64,000 nt of DNA from Liolophura sinensis (lineage: Eukaryota; Mollusca; Polyplacophora; Chitonida; Chitonidae). Shown in pieces: positions 1 through 11,900 of the stretch (positions are counted from its first letter, which is position 1; the number at the start of each line of letters is the position of its first letter). The stretch lies in the NCBI RefSeq assembly GCF_032854445.1, contig NC_088300.1, positions 3,162,001 through 3,226,000 of the forward strand. The letters are read 5' to 3'. Under the pieces are notes generated by a model, which saw nothing but the letters and a program-made list of their open reading frames with translations, did no database searches and had not been told where the DNA came from. The position numbers and the translations under genes were made by a program.

Positions 1-888
1 GCTGTTACAGCCTTCCTTTTGGGATATCTTGGCAGGTGTTTTGTCTTCAGTGTCAGACACAGCCAAATTTGACAAAATTTTAGCAATTTTACCTTTCAAA
101 ACTGGAGTTTCCACCTTACTTTCATTTGTACTTATTTTAACAGGAGAAAACTCATGACTAGATATTGTTAACAATCCCTTTTTGGTAGTTTTTGTGGGAA
201 TATTATTGTTCCCTTCAGGGAGTGTGACAGACAGTTTATCAGACAGGTTCAAAGTTGTGGCGTTGGAGCTAAATTCTAGTGCTGACAGGGATGCTTTGGG
301 AATGGTTTCTGTTGGATTTATCAGTTCGTTTTCCTCATGACTACAGTTATCAGCAGATGCCACTGTTCTTCCCTGCATTCTCTGTAACAATCTTGCCTTT
401 TGGCTGGGGATGGTAATTTTCCTTGTCACAGGTTTAGAACGGGAACTGGAGAGGAGAAACTTTCCTTCTGTTCCTGAACTTTTTCTCAAAAGCCACTGAT
501 CCTGTACCTCCTGAAACAATAGAAAAAGCATTTCATGTTATTCGGTTTCTACTTGGTTCATTAAGAGCTCAGAAATATTAACAAACAGCAAATTTACAAC
601 CTATGTAAGTTCTGCATCTCTGGGTTAGAAATACTATATTTACATAAAGTAACTTATTAATCAAATAAGCTGCTCAGCAGAAATTTCTGGTAAAATTCAA
701 GTTTGCATGTGTGTTAAAATTCACAAGAAGACAAAAGAATACACAGAGGAATTTATACATTCTTTGAGGTAAGTCTTTGCAATATTTAACCCTGTTATAT
801 TGTCTTTTTGATGTAACACGCAAACCTTTGGCACAGGACTGGCCCGGTACAGCTTTTCAAATTCATTAATTCCCCGAAAGGTATTCAT
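1..888 (-). CDS. Unrecognised protein, 5' coding part (truncated by window edge)
   Basis: Two minus-strand exons with good splice signals are read here. Exon 826-888 starts at an ATG directly after a TTTTCCAG acceptor, and ends at a donor reading AAAG/gtttgc. Exon 1-510 follows in the same phase and stays open to the window edge, giving 191 codons so far. The protein starts MNTFRGINEFEKLYRASPVP and continues EVQDQWLLRKSSGTEG. The rest is rich in Ser, Thr and Lys and looks mostly disordered. No domain is recognised and no function is proposed. The ATG beside the acceptor implies at least one upstream 5' UTR exon, or that this Met is internal. The likely promoter is the CpG-containing stretch near 2.03-2.12 kb, shared with the divergent LURAP1-like gene. 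Phase agreement and coding-like composition support the exons; the identity is unknown. Confidence 0.65.
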
Positions 889-2030
889 CTGGAAAATCAG
901 AAGAAATGTTGTTTATTATATCCAGAGAAATTGGTACAAATGATAATCTGATTGACTACTCTACACCATTCCAATTTGTAGCTGCCAGCGAAAAGGAATA
1001 CAGGCAGGCAAAAAATTTGAAGAGCAAAAAGTGTGAAAGATGTGCAAACTTGTGGAGTTACTGATATTCCTTAACTAGCTAGGGTGGTTAATAGGAAATT
1101 GACATCCGTGCATCTATGCCATATCTTGGACAACCAGAATAGTGTGCAATCAAAATCTTTAGCATAGATTTGGCTTTCTCAAAACTAAGGATTTCATTGG
1201 CCTGAAACAGTGGCAGCCTGCCATGACAAATAAAAAGGCTGACTGGGATTGATGCTTTGGCTATTTGGCTTTACCTCATTGCCAAATTTCTGGTGTTTTT
1301 AGTGATACCATCATTTATGCTGTTTTTGTTGAGAAGAAAGTATTTTTCGACCAGGACGAAAAGACATGGCGTTATGACTCTGTGTCAGGTCAAAACACAG
1401 TCACAAGCCAAAGCTGCCACGTAATACATATAACACTAACACAAGCTGTGGCAGTTGTAAAGACTAGGTTGATCCTTTGGTTAGTCAGTGAGCTCCTTCT
1501 CAGATGTTCAATGTGAAAAGCTGGTTCCACAACGAACTGATGTCATTCTATCATGATGCAACAACCTCAACTTTAAAACTCCCCAAATTGGTCCTGAAGT
1601 GACACAGGTGGATTGACATGATACTTTTTTCTATGCTTGAAAAAGGTCACAATATAAACTTAAAACAGCATCATCACTTTCGGCTTTTGTATCACCACAA
1701 TTACGTTTTCAACATTTTCGTATTAAATGGCACTTATCCGTTTCACTGTGCTGTAATGTCTTAATGATTACTCTTTCATGGTTGTACTATATTTGCAGTG
1801 CGTCTTACAGAACACATAAATTATCCGAAAGTGAACCAAACTTTAATACAAACAGCTGTGTGCAACAACAACAAATACGCTACATATACAATATCTATTC
1901 GCTTGTTCTGTGCTTGCAACACTCAATCGATCATTCACACAAACATTCGCGGACAGTTTTACCTTAATTTAGTTGATAAACAGACGAAAAACAACATTTT
2001 AGGGCACATTTAGATTGTTTTTTTTCGTTG
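889..2030. other. No gene seen; upstream region of the left-edge gene
   Basis: AT-rich DNA without a convincing coding exon. A donor-like GTAAAG site on the minus strand at about 1268-1274 could end a 5' UTR exon of the left-edge gene, but no frame joins it in phase with the exon at 826-888. Confidence 0.4.
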
Positions 2031-2165
2031 TAAATCCCGCGTTCGTTAAACTGCCATAAACTGACGCGCATTTCCGGTTGCTTTTGCGACATACGACACA
2101 GGGTAAATAATAAACCCATACTAGAGACAGACACGGACTACTATGTTTTGCACATTTGGTAAGGT
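2030..2165. promoter_or_regulatory. Probable bidirectional promoter
   Basis: Locally CpG-bearing DNA lies between the minus-strand gene at the left edge and the plus-strand LURAP1-like gene. It contains ATTTCCGGTTG at about 2070, an ETS-type TTCCGG core, and is followed by a plus-strand donor (ATTTG/gtaagg at about 2159) that could end a 5' UTR exon. The same TTTCCGGTT core recurs in the other divergent promoter at about 29.11 kb. The assignment is inferred from gene arrangement. Confidence 0.35.
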
Positions 2166-2794
2166 TTTCATTTTTATATCTTCGTTTACATTTAGATACA
2201 TTTGTGTTAATTTCAGATAAATCTCCGAGTTTTCTATGCTTTTTAAATTGCTTCCAGGGGGATAACGTAAGATGCTAAAAGAATTTTAAAGCGCACATAC
2301 TAAGCGTATGAGCCTACCAATGCTATTTTATTCGTGAAATCTTGTCTAACCTAGCACAATGCAAGTGTCAGTATAAATATATGGTATGAATGTACACTGT
2401 CGTGGAGATTACGTATGTGAACACAAATATTTTGTTTTATGAAGTCCGTCCTTCGTCTTGAAAAATGGTCTTAAATTTATGATAGTTAGATGTGGTTAGA
2501 AAGATGGAGACAACTATGAAGAAGAAATAAGTTATAACTTTCTCTCGGGGTTACGAAGTGATTTCACTTCAAGAGAAGTAAAACAGTTGGGGCATTACGC
2601 AAATGGAGGATTCCTGTGCAACAACAGTAGGAAGGCAACTCTGTCAAGACTGACATTTCTTTTTTGCCCGAATCAGGCGTAAGTTGGGCCCAACTGATAA
2701 ACTAGGCTTAGCTAGCGTGGTCACCTTATACCTCCCTACGATAACGTAGCGCCCAGCGCCAATCATACAGACGGCCATGAAGACAATTTCTTTA

Positions 2795-3447
2795 AAAATA
2801 GGACCTCGAAACCTATATTACAATGGGTATGCACGGATTCCCAGAGTCGACCGAAGATTAATTAAGTCACAGCCAACATGGGTAAAGCTTCTTTTAACAG
2901 CAGTCCAATTGGTTAAACTTTTGAATCAAACATATGATAAGCTGAACCAACGTCTGCCCCGTTTTGAATTCAATCTTCCACAGAGTGCTGGCTAGGTACC
3001 TGCTGGCTGTTCGAAATAAACTGTTGAGAATGAAATCCAATGTCATCAGTACCCCTGGATGAGTGTTTTTCGCTCTTTTGTACTTACTGTGTAAGCGCCG
3101 TTTTAAAATGTGAAAGTGCGAAGAATTAGTCATTCAGGATTCCAAGTCTGTGTCTATTGTGCGGTTATATTTTAAGGCAATAAAAGAGCAAAAAAGAAAT
3201 AATTAATATAAGTTACTTCGGAAAAAAATTTCAAACAGCCAGCGGGCACCTGACCAGGACTTTGTGAAAGTTTGAATTCAAAACATGTCAGACGTTGGTT
3301 TGACTTGTTCGATTCAAAAGTTTAAAAGGCTGGATTACTGTTAAAAGGATGGTTTACTGATGCTGGCTGTGATACAATTACACTTTGGTTGACTCAGGGA
3401 AGCGGTGCATAGCAAATGTATTGTCGGGCTTGAGCTGTTGTTTTTAG
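2795..3447. repeat. Long imperfect inverted repeat (foldback)
   Basis: The left arm (about 2795-3022) and right arm (about 3225-3447) are reverse complements over roughly 220 bases with scattered mismatches, separated by a loop of about 200 bases. For example, CAGACGTTGG occurs in the right arm and its complement CCAACGTCTG in the left. The structure could be a foldback or MITE-type element or an inverted duplication. It lies between the putative promoter and the first coding exon of the LURAP1-like gene, so it may be in a transcribed intron. A short open frame at 2777-2995 lies in the left arm and is not a gene. Confidence 0.75.
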
Positions 3448-3704
3448 TGAAATTGTCAGCATGGAAGTTTTTATGCTGGGTGCTATCTTACAGCACTCAA
3501 AGTTAACAATGGCATTCAGTTTCTTATCTGAACTTCTGTTTGATTTGGTAAACTACTACTTTAGCTTGTGAATGATGTAGCGCTGCTGTGAAATGGTTGC
3601 CAGTAGATGACGTGTGACATGAAGCAAAAATAATACACCCACAAAGTTACAATTAGATACATATGGTATTTTTTTAATTGCAGTTTTTTTTCCACGTTTA
3701 CAAA

Positions 3705-3908
3705 ATGGTTTCTATCCAAGGGCTACCTCCCTTGCCTCGCTGCTTCAACGGACTTCTGGGATTGGACAGTAACCAATGGAAGGAGACTGAGCGCACACAT
3801 ACTCTGAGAATGATGATAAACTCGGGGCTGTCTGCAGAAGCCAATTTGTGCAATGGGGTTGAAAATGGGTCAGATTCCAAGTCCAGCTCATCCCAACGGA
3901 GAATCTAG
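3705..3908 (+). other. Upstream open frame overlapping the LURAP1-like start
   Basis: An ATG at 3705 opens a 67-codon frame (MVSIQGLPPLPRCF...) in the same exon as the LURAP1-like start. It is one frame out and ends at 3908, 53 bases past the proposed main start codon. The exon appears to begin at 3684, after a TTTTTTAATTGCAG acceptor. The frame does not resemble the family's N-terminus. It is read as a uORF that could damp translation; alternatively the main start is wrong. Confidence 0.35.
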
Positions 3909-5262
3909 ACTTTCACCACAAGCTAAGCTGGGATCTGCCTTGTCCTGCCTCAGACAGGAAATGGTAGGCTTTGTTTAACTTTGATCCTCTTTACCAACTG
4001 AATAAACATGGCAGGTGAAAAACAACTGCAACAGATCACAGTTTCATCGGATTTTATCATGTGAACAACTTGTTGCGATATTTTTCTAGTTAATGCGTGT
4101 AGAACTGAGAGACTGAAATAGTAGCATTCAAGTTCAATACAGACTGACAAAATTAATTGTTTGGTGATTATGGCAATGATATGGGCAGGGAACATTTACA
4201 CAGAGAGTGAATAAGCTTTTGAAGAGTGCAGATTCCTTGGCTGGTATTTGCAAATAGTTAATCAATGTAAGACAAATTTCACTGATACAAAGAATGAGAG
4301 TAAACTTAAGCAGTTCCCTAAACATGTACATCAAAGTAAATGTTTAATCTAGTAAACATGTATATACTCAGTCAGTAAAGTAAATGTGCATTGAAATTTC
4401 CTGATATTAAAAAAAGGGCAAATGATTAAGATCATGAAAGCATGTTCCACTTTAGGATCTGCAGTGACAGAAAATATCATGTCATACATTAAGGGAATGG
4501 ACCACATGAAGCTTTTGCCATGTGTTCGATATTGTAAAATCTCTGAAATACCAGTTTTATTTCTGATTACTTTGCCATTACAAACCTTTGTCAGTTCAGT
4601 TTAAAAGACGACCTAGTCGTGCAATGCCGATTTTAAATGAATGTAATGAAGCGGTAGGTATCCTGGCGGCAGGATTAACACAACAGGACGTTGCAATATA
4701 CCTGCATTTTCATAGAAACACAATTGCAGCACTTGCATGGTGTCAGAGAAATTTTCAGGATGAGGGGTAACATTTTTGTTCTGGACATCTTAGGCTTGGG
4801 AACTATCAGTTTCAGCCTCATTCAGTTACTGACCTTCAGAGAAGTTGATACCAGCAACAATCTGTGGCCTTTTCATTAAAATAGGTTGCTGGCCACCTTC
4901 ATATAAGTGGAATGTTCCTGAGTATATTGTAAAACAGCAATCAAATAAATTAATTCACTAATTTTTTACTTCAGGTGTACTTGAGACAGCTGGACATGTC
5001 ACTACTTTGTCAACTATGGACCCTTCATGAGGCCATACAGGATTACAAGACGATGGTGAATGACCGCCAGTCAGAGACCAACTCCGAGTGCTCCTACAGC
5101 ATTGAGCGGGATCTGGACTCCATCACCAGTGTGGAGGATTTTGAGGTGGAGGATTTGCTCCCAGACAAGCCCTTAGCAACAAACTCCCTGAGTAGCAGCA
5201 CATCCAGTCTTCTGAGGCAAATAAGCCAGCTGCAGCACAAAGTTGACTTGGAATTTGAGTAA
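3853..5262 (+). CDS. LURAP1/LURAP1L-like leucine-rich adaptor protein
   Basis: Two exons, 3853-3963 and 4975-5262, join in phase 0 at an ATG/GTG codon boundary and encode about 132 residues. The junction reads SALSCLRQEM|VYLRQLDMSL, matching the conserved family segment of vertebrate LURAP1L (LRQEMVNLRATDVRLMRQL), and continues with a TLHEAIQDYK stretch like the vertebrate INESIESIK. Downstream is an acidic, Ser-rich region (SECSYSIERDLDSITSVED) and a second Leu-rich stretch near the C-terminus. Vertebrate LURAP1 proteins are adaptors in NF-kappaB activation and in MRCK/myosin-linked motility. That role is family knowledge and is not shown here. The start at 3853 is the first in-frame ATG after a stop near 3.81 kb. 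The N-terminal DLRD...GRK motif of vertebrates is absent, so this may be a short form or an N-terminal exon may be missed. Confidence 0.72.
4884..4950 (+). mobile_element. SINE 3' tail fragment
   Basis: About 65 bases match the 3' end of the tRNA-derived SINE seen whole at 8699-8965: a run like GCTGGCCACC, then ATATAAGTGGAAT, then TTCCTGAGTATATTGTAAAACA and an AATAAAT end. It stops 24 bases before the acceptor of the second LURAP1-like exon. Confidence 0.7.
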
Positions 5263-6932
5263 AGCTAAGTGTACCACATGATTAACTCAACTCAAAGTTT
5301 GAAGAAACATTTTGTGTTATACATTGTACTTTTTAATGAACTTTATTTGCTCTAGCATGATGTTAACTTAGAATTTTGGTCCGCTTTCCTCTAGAATTTT
5401 TGGTCAAGCTTATCAATCAAGTTAGGTTGGAATTTGAAAAAAGAAGCCAAATTAGAATTACAGATTCAAGTCAGCGTCAGCTCCTAGCAGTTGTAGTTTT
5501 TTGTGTAAAACTAAGTCTGATACATTTTAAAGCCTTCTTGCAGGTTGAGAACAGCTAAGTCATTTTCAACTCAATATTGTCTTGGGAGACTGAGTAGTCA
5601 CTGACAATTTTGAAGTCTAGCCAGAATTTAAAAGTTATTGTTATAACTCAGAATAGAATGAGGTTTTGTGTACAGTAAAGGCAGTTTCAAGTCTGAGTTG
5701 CTGTGGGTATGGGAAGGTGGCATATTGGTTAATCTTGGGAGGTGGTGTGAAGGAGGGCCTTGAGCCATTGTGATGTCAAAAATGGATTGTAGTGTCAAAA
5801 TGAAGCTTTTGTTGTTCGGAGTTGCCTTTTGTATCTGTTGAAAAAGGGGTTTGATATTTTCTTAGGAAAATAGCATACATTTATATTGCAAGTGTATGCC
5901 ACCTTTTATTCAGTTTAGCAATGATATGACTGAAGCAAGTTTTCAGTTCTGTTAATTCTCTTTTCCTAGAATATTATATGAAGTATAGATTGATGAATTG
6001 GACATCCTGCACAGGTGTTGGAGATGGTTATTAATAACATGTAAACAATGGTGACTATTTTATCCCGTATAAGTTGACTGGGAATTGATTTGCCAAACTT
6101 AGCTGTCATAAAAGTGTCTAACAAAAATTGTGTGCGGTCATCTGGAGTACTGTAGATTGGTACCTTATACATATCCAGCATATAGCATGCTGTACAGTTG
6201 TGCAGATGTGATGTGTGAGTTACTCTGATCAGGGTTTATTTCTGTTTGTAAACAATACCAGAATCAAGGTGACATTACTGAGTGGATATTTCCCCTTTTC
6301 ATAGACGATACATGTATAAGAGGACATTTTGTGCTACATTTTTGGCTGTTATGGGAGAGTTAGAGATCTTCAGTGTTTGTGCATAATCATTGGAGGAGTT
6401 TTTATCAGCTTGGAGGGAACTTTATCATAAAAGGGAAAGCTGATAGTTTTTTGAACGTGGTCTATTTAGTGGTTGTATGGTTTTGTAAGTAGTTCGTGTG
6501 TTCATGATGATCTTTCTTTTGGTTGGACTTCATTGGAGAGATTTGTTGATACAAATGTCACATTGAAAAGACACAAGGAATAGGTAGCACTTTTTTTGTC
6601 TTCACATTTTGTATTAATGATATAAGTTTTTTGTTTTACTTGTCTTAGGGGCCATTGAATATTTGATCCAGTTTTGAAATTAGCATTGTTGGTATATAAT
6701 ATAATACTCCATAATATACAATCTAGTCTTAATGTTATATTTATCTTCACTTACATATTTTTATTAAGTATAGTAGATCTATTATAAGCTTGGAAGACCT
6801 AGGATTTACGATGTATTTACCTGCCTGTAATTAAGCATGTCTACTCTTCTCTTTTACTGTTATGGATCAGATAGTTTTATATCCCAAGTCATTTATATTA
6901 TAGAGACCATTGGTTATGCGGCAAAATTACTG
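5263..6932. other. No gene seen; 3' UTR or intergenic
   Basis: AT-rich DNA follows the LURAP1-like stop codon and probably holds its 3' UTR. No second conserved coding exon or clear poly(A) site could be fixed. Confidence 0.4.
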
Positions 6933-6934
6933 TA

Positions 6935-7126
6935 ATTCTTCAACCTTTTCGCATGTTTGCAAGGTATTTGTCCAGGCATATTCTAAAGGCATTATAAAAT
7001 TATATGTTATGTGATGCCCTAAAGCTGACCAACCTAACCAATGTAGTTTTGTCTGTAAAATCAAATTAAAAAGGTGTACAAGTTGCGCTGAAAAATGCTC
7101 TTTGATATGCGAAAAGGTTGAGAAAT
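6935..7126. mobile_element. MITE-like element, family A, copy 1
   Basis: The element begins ATTCTTCAACCTTTTCGCAT and ends ATGCGAAAAGGTTGAGAAAT, near-perfect terminal inverted repeats of about 20 bases. It is flanked by TA on both sides, as expected for a Tc1/mariner-type target site. The length is about 192 bases with no coding capacity. A related copy lies at 47837-48044. Confidence 0.7.
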
Positions 7127-7289
7127 TAGGGTATATCAAAGTATACATTGTAAAAGGGGCCAAATTGACAAAACAGACCAAACTGTGCTCCTGGCAGGAC
7201 TGCTCAATCTAACACATTTCATTTTTTTTGTGTGTTTAAAAGATTGCTGGCTTTGACCTTCATATCTCAAGTTCTTTGAGCGTCACGCT

Positions 7290-7687
7290 AGTTCAATTAA
7301 ATTAAACTTTGATGGTGGTGATATATGATGATGTGATAATTGACGGCCAGGATTGGTGAGCTGATCAGCATTATGGACACACCATTATTTGGTGGGAAGG
7401 GATCCAGAGCAAATAATTGATTCAGAAACCCCTGATTCAATTTTCCTACCAAAACCAGTAGGTCAGATTAGCAGATGGGGGATAAAATTATCAGGAGCAG
7501 AAATACAGATTTTTGCATCTTGTGTATACATGTTTGTGAGTGAGAGTCATTTTCCTGCCAGAGAATTTCATCGGCACACCGTTTCAAAAACTCCAACTGG
7601 TATTGGAATTTGCTTCATCAAACATTGATGGGACCGTAAACTAAACGATGATGAAGTATCACCATAATTATTTGATTTAATTGAACT
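7290..7687. mobile_element. Possible MITE with about 35-base inverted ends
   Basis: AGTTCAATTAAATTAAACTT at the left end is answered by the reverse-complement-like ATTTGATTTAATTGAACT at the right end, with ATCACCAT-type sequence continuing inward on both arms. The element is about 400 bases. No second copy or target-site duplication was established in this window. Confidence 0.45.
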
Positions 7688-7830
7688 TCACTTCAGTGTA
7701 ATTACAGTGAGATCAGGTGTTAACTTGTGTGCGTAACTATATGACACACCAGCAGTGCCCTACCTATGCTGTGACCCCTAGTGACTTCCAGGAGATCCTG
7801 AGATCTCAAATCGCTGTAACTCAGTCATGT

Positions 7831-7890
7831 CACTACCGTCGTATAAGGAAAATATTCTTGATTACACCGTAAAACACCAGTCAAATAAAA
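7831..7890 (+). mobile_element. SINE 3' tail fragment
   Basis: Matches the 3' end of the main SINE: ACCGTCGTATAAGGAAAATATTCTTGATTACACCGTAAAACACC followed by AGTCAAATAAA, given here in pieces. The tRNA-like head is missing. Confidence 0.7.
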
Positions 7891-8483
7891 CACTGTCGTC
7901 TGCAATTATCAAGTAATTTGTGTGGTTTTCCAGAATAGGGTTAACAAAAGGGGGGTTTTCTTCCAAGAAACACTTACAAAACATTTGCTCTCTTTGAGTC
8001 TTTTATTAAGAAAAGTCAGCAGATGCCGGACTAGCTGATTCTGTGGTTTGACTTGGAGGAGGATTGCCATATAAAAAATAGTCCTCACCAAGCAAGAATA
8101 CATTTTCCACACAGTAGTTTACATACAGACTGACTTTTAGTTTATTAGGTCCCAGATGTAGTGGCGTTGACAGTTGTGTTTGTGCAGATTTCTCTTCAAA
8201 TATTTTGTTGTTTTGTGGTAGCTAGTGCAATACATATCACCAGTGTGTGTTCATGTTTTTGACAATTTGCAGTATGCAAGTTTATACACTATTTTGTAAC
8301 GCTCCTCTAAGTGTAATTTGTCTACAAAACATATGTAACACAGGACATACTGAGTATATAAGTGATTAAGTTAAGCCAAAAGCATGATGAAGCATGTGAC
8401 ATAACAAATTGAACGCCTAACTTCCCACAAGCAAATATAAGCTACCAGTATACCTAATGTGGACATTAGGGAATTTCAGGTTT

Positions 8484-8652
8484 TTACCTACAAGTAGGAA
8501 TTTGTGCTTCATTTGCCTATGAGTAGGAATTTGTGCTTCATTTGCCTATGAGTAGGAATCTGTGCTTCATTTGCCTACGAGTAGGAATTTGTGCTTCATT
8601 TGCCTACGAGTAGGAATTTGTGCTTCATTTGCCTATGAGTAGGAATTTGTGC
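8484..8652. repeat. 29-bp tandem repeat, about 6 copies
   Basis: The unit is TTTGCCTATGAGTAGGAATT followed by TGTGCTTCA. Copies differ mainly at TATGAG/TACGAG/TACAAG. The array ends about 45 bases before a SINE insertion. Confidence 0.9.
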
Positions 8653-8698
8653 TGTATATGTGTATAATGTTATTCACTACTGATCGTCAAAATATCAT

Positions 8699-8965
8699 GG
8701 GGGCCTCCGTGGCTCAGTCGGTTAGCGCGCTAGCGCAGCGTAGTGACCCAGAAGCCTCTCACCAATGCGGTCGCTGTGAGTTCAAGACCAGCTCATGCTG
8801 GCTTCCTCTCCGGCCGTACGTGGGAAGGTCTGCCAGCAACCTGCGGATGGTCGTGGGTTTCCGCCGGGCTCTGCCCGGTTTCCACCCACCATAATGCTGG
8901 CCGCCGTCGTATAAGTGAAATATTCTTGAGTACGGCGTAAAACACCAATCAAAAAAAAAAAAAAA
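8699..8965 (+). mobile_element. Full-length tRNA-derived SINE (family 1)
   Basis: The head has pol III A-box-like TGGCTCAGTCGG and B-box-like GTTCAAGAC. The body contains CTGCGGATGGTCGTGGGTTT, and the tail reads ATTCTTGAGTACGGCGTAAA, ending in an A-run. A 12-base target-site duplication TCAAAATATCAT lies at 8687-8698 and again at 8966-8977, so the insertion is intact and probably young. Open frames across it are not genes. This copy is the reference for the degraded copies elsewhere in the window. Confidence 0.93.
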
Positions 8966-8979
8966 TCAAAATATCATTT

Positions 8980-11900
8980 CCTTGAAGTAAACGGGCATAG
9001 TATGGAGACATTATCACAGTTTTTATACACTTATCAAATGTCAGGTTTTTGTTCTGTGATTGCCAAACATTATGCAGTTGTGAAACTGTGATAAAACTTT
9101 AAATAGTGTGTGTGTCAATCACAGCCTTGGATAGTTCAAGGGCAAAATTTGCGGAGAATCAGTGTATTTTTTTTTACATTTTATCTGGACTGTTGTTGAA
9201 CAGAGTCACATATTGATCAAGGCACATATGATTACTGGGTACAAGTGATTCACATATTTTTATATAAACAAACTTTAAAACAAAACATTTTAATTTTGCT
9301 TTCTTTTCATCTAATTACATGAATGTTGAATGTTTAGTTTGTTAGTGTGGTTTTGTATTGAATTTGAGAAGTTGAAGACAAAGTTTACTGTTCAAGTTAG
9401 GGTTATGACAAAAAATCCAAAGATTACCAGTGATTCCTGTCTTTATTTAAAAAAAATTTTTTCTGTCATAAAATGCGAAAAAAGTTTTGTGTCATATTCT
9501 TCATGTTGCCATAGTTCTTGTTGCGTGTGTGATGAGAATTTTGTTGATAATATACACTTTAAATGTTACTTGTTGCCCCTAGTTATAGGTGAGTGATTGA
9601 CGCATGAAATTGTCAAATTTGAGATAAAGTAACAGTGATTCTCTGTGTCTCAGTCTGATTGCAGAACCAAAATGCGAAGAAAGTTCTGTAAATTGTGATA
9701 GTGCACCTTCAATGGCTGTGTTTTCAAGTGCCATTTTTGATAGTTTCTTAAGCATGCTACATGAAATTCAAACCTCGACCTTTTTTAAGACTTCATAGGC
9801 TTAAATATTATGTGAGTGTAATTTCTCATTTTTGTTTTGCTGTGCCATATGAGTAAGGTCCAGTTTTACACTCCTGTCTAGACTGGACTTCAGGTGTACC
9901 AAATTTGTGCTTGTTTATGCTGTTGCACAGATGTTGATACTGTGTTTTTTTTAGGCTCACAGTTTTGTATGCCATACTTCTTTGTAATTGTTGTTATTTT
10001 CTTGCAGTCAGTAACCTTTTTTGTAGAAATCATGTTCTAGTCATTTTATTTGTGCTATTTTTATTGTAAGACTTTAGTTTAATCCTAATCGCAGTGTATG
10101 TGATAAAGATTATGCTTACAACATATGAATATAATTCTCACGAAACTACGTTTCTGCCTACACTTCAGAAAACATTATTATCATGACAAAAAGTCTTGAT
10201 TACTGCAGGAAAAAAAAACGTGTAATAAATTGCACCATGGCATGTTAAATCCAAGTACGGGTATATTATTCTGATTATATTCAGACAGTAGTTATATCAT
10301 ACACAACCGAAGAAACTTCTGCCCTGCAAATCTTAATTAATTGACCGTTCTTGTTTTTTTTTTGCTGGTGATAGTGTTTTCTTAATCCATGCACTGCTAC
10401 ATGGCCTTGTAATAATTTATTGGGTTCGTGTAATCAGTGGATTGATTTTCAGTGACAGTGTTTTGGTGCAAATGTTAAGACTGAATGCTGGCATTGAGTT
10501 GTGATTTAGATGATGTTATTGTTTGATATTAAATGCAGGTTATCATGTAAAAAATTTCTGTTTTTAGCTGGGGTTCTGGGAAACCTAACTTCATGTCTTC
10601 TCCGGATCCTACTGAAAGTACAGTAATCCAAAGAAATCCATCTAAGAGCAAGATTTTGCAACCAGATTGCAAATCACACAAAAAAAAATATAACACTTTA
10701 TCTGTGAAGCAGAGGGTGTTGATTTCGTATAATTGGGTGCCATCTTGCACAATGACAGACCAATCAAAAGACAAAACAATTACTAGAGATGCTTAGGCAC
10801 AGCTAAATATTTTTTTCAAAAAAGGTTTCATGTGATATTTGAGATTCACTCCTAGACAAGAAATGACAAATTCAGCTGAATCAGGAGTTTAAAGATGTTG
10901 GTTCCTGACAATTCCTTGTTCCCTTACATATCTGCGTGTCAAAAGCATCAAATCAGCCTTAAACATGGGAAACGTTAGTGAAGTTACCACAGTAGTAAAT
11001 TATTAGGTTGTGATAATCTATTTTGTTATCACTTATTCACCCCACTCTTCCATATCAAAAACAAATATGCATTTATCAAAACATTAACACCAGATTGTTT
11101 TTGTGAAAGGCATATTTATTTTTTTAATACTGTGTCTAAGCCCTGTTGTATTCTTGTGTATCAGTCTGAAGGAAATCTGTTACTTGTGCCCCATGCGTTT
11201 ACCTTTAGACTTGTTGTTGAATGTAGCAAACTTGTTACCAGACCTGCAGCAGGTTAGCTCTGGTTATTCACCGAATACATACTGACAAATCTGATAAGAG
11301 GGACGAGCTATGTAAGATACTTTGTTTTCCGTCAGTGTCAAATTTATGTAATTTAACAGGTCTTATTAAATTAATATTTCTCTGATATTTTGGTATGGAT
11401 TATGGAAATCATTTTACGGAAAGTGTTTGTTTCTTGAGATTTTTCTCACAGAAATATTTTGTGGTATAATTGTTTAAGAAAGGTTATGTCCAGTACTTAA
11501 TGAAGGTTCATTTTGGATATATGCAGCAGGCTGAATCACAGTCAGATAAGTGTAGGAGGGCCAACTTTGTAGTTTTTGTTATGAACAGAAGAATCAACTG
11601 GAGTGCAGGAAACTTGTGGAAGATATACTAATGCAGCACTTTTTGCAGAGAAAAAAATTATAATTTGTGCTTACTTCATTTCAACAGGTAAACAAGTAAA
11701 TCTTTTTCAGAGATATTATTTTGTGAGGCTACATAGTATCAGAAGTGTTGACCGAGTTGTGATATAGCAGAAGCCTCCAGGTGGTTACACTGTAACCATA
11801 AACATGGGAATCCAGAAGTCAACAGGATTCTTTACACACAAAAAAAATACTACACAGTTTTAGAACTGCTCGCACAAAAAGTTGAAGGATCAACTAAAAT

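Noticed and set aside
3705-3908. The MVSIQGL frame as the N-terminus of the LURAP1-like protein
   Set aside because: It stops before the exon's donor and is out of phase with the conserved LRQEM segment.
5376-5558. A duplicated C-terminal exon of the LURAP1-like gene (VRLEFEKR resembling KVDLEFE)
   Set aside because: The match covers only about 20 bases and has no splice signal or longer alignment.
8699-8790. A tRNA gene
   Set aside because: A- and B-box-like sequences are present, but the unit continues into a SINE body and tail with target-site duplications.
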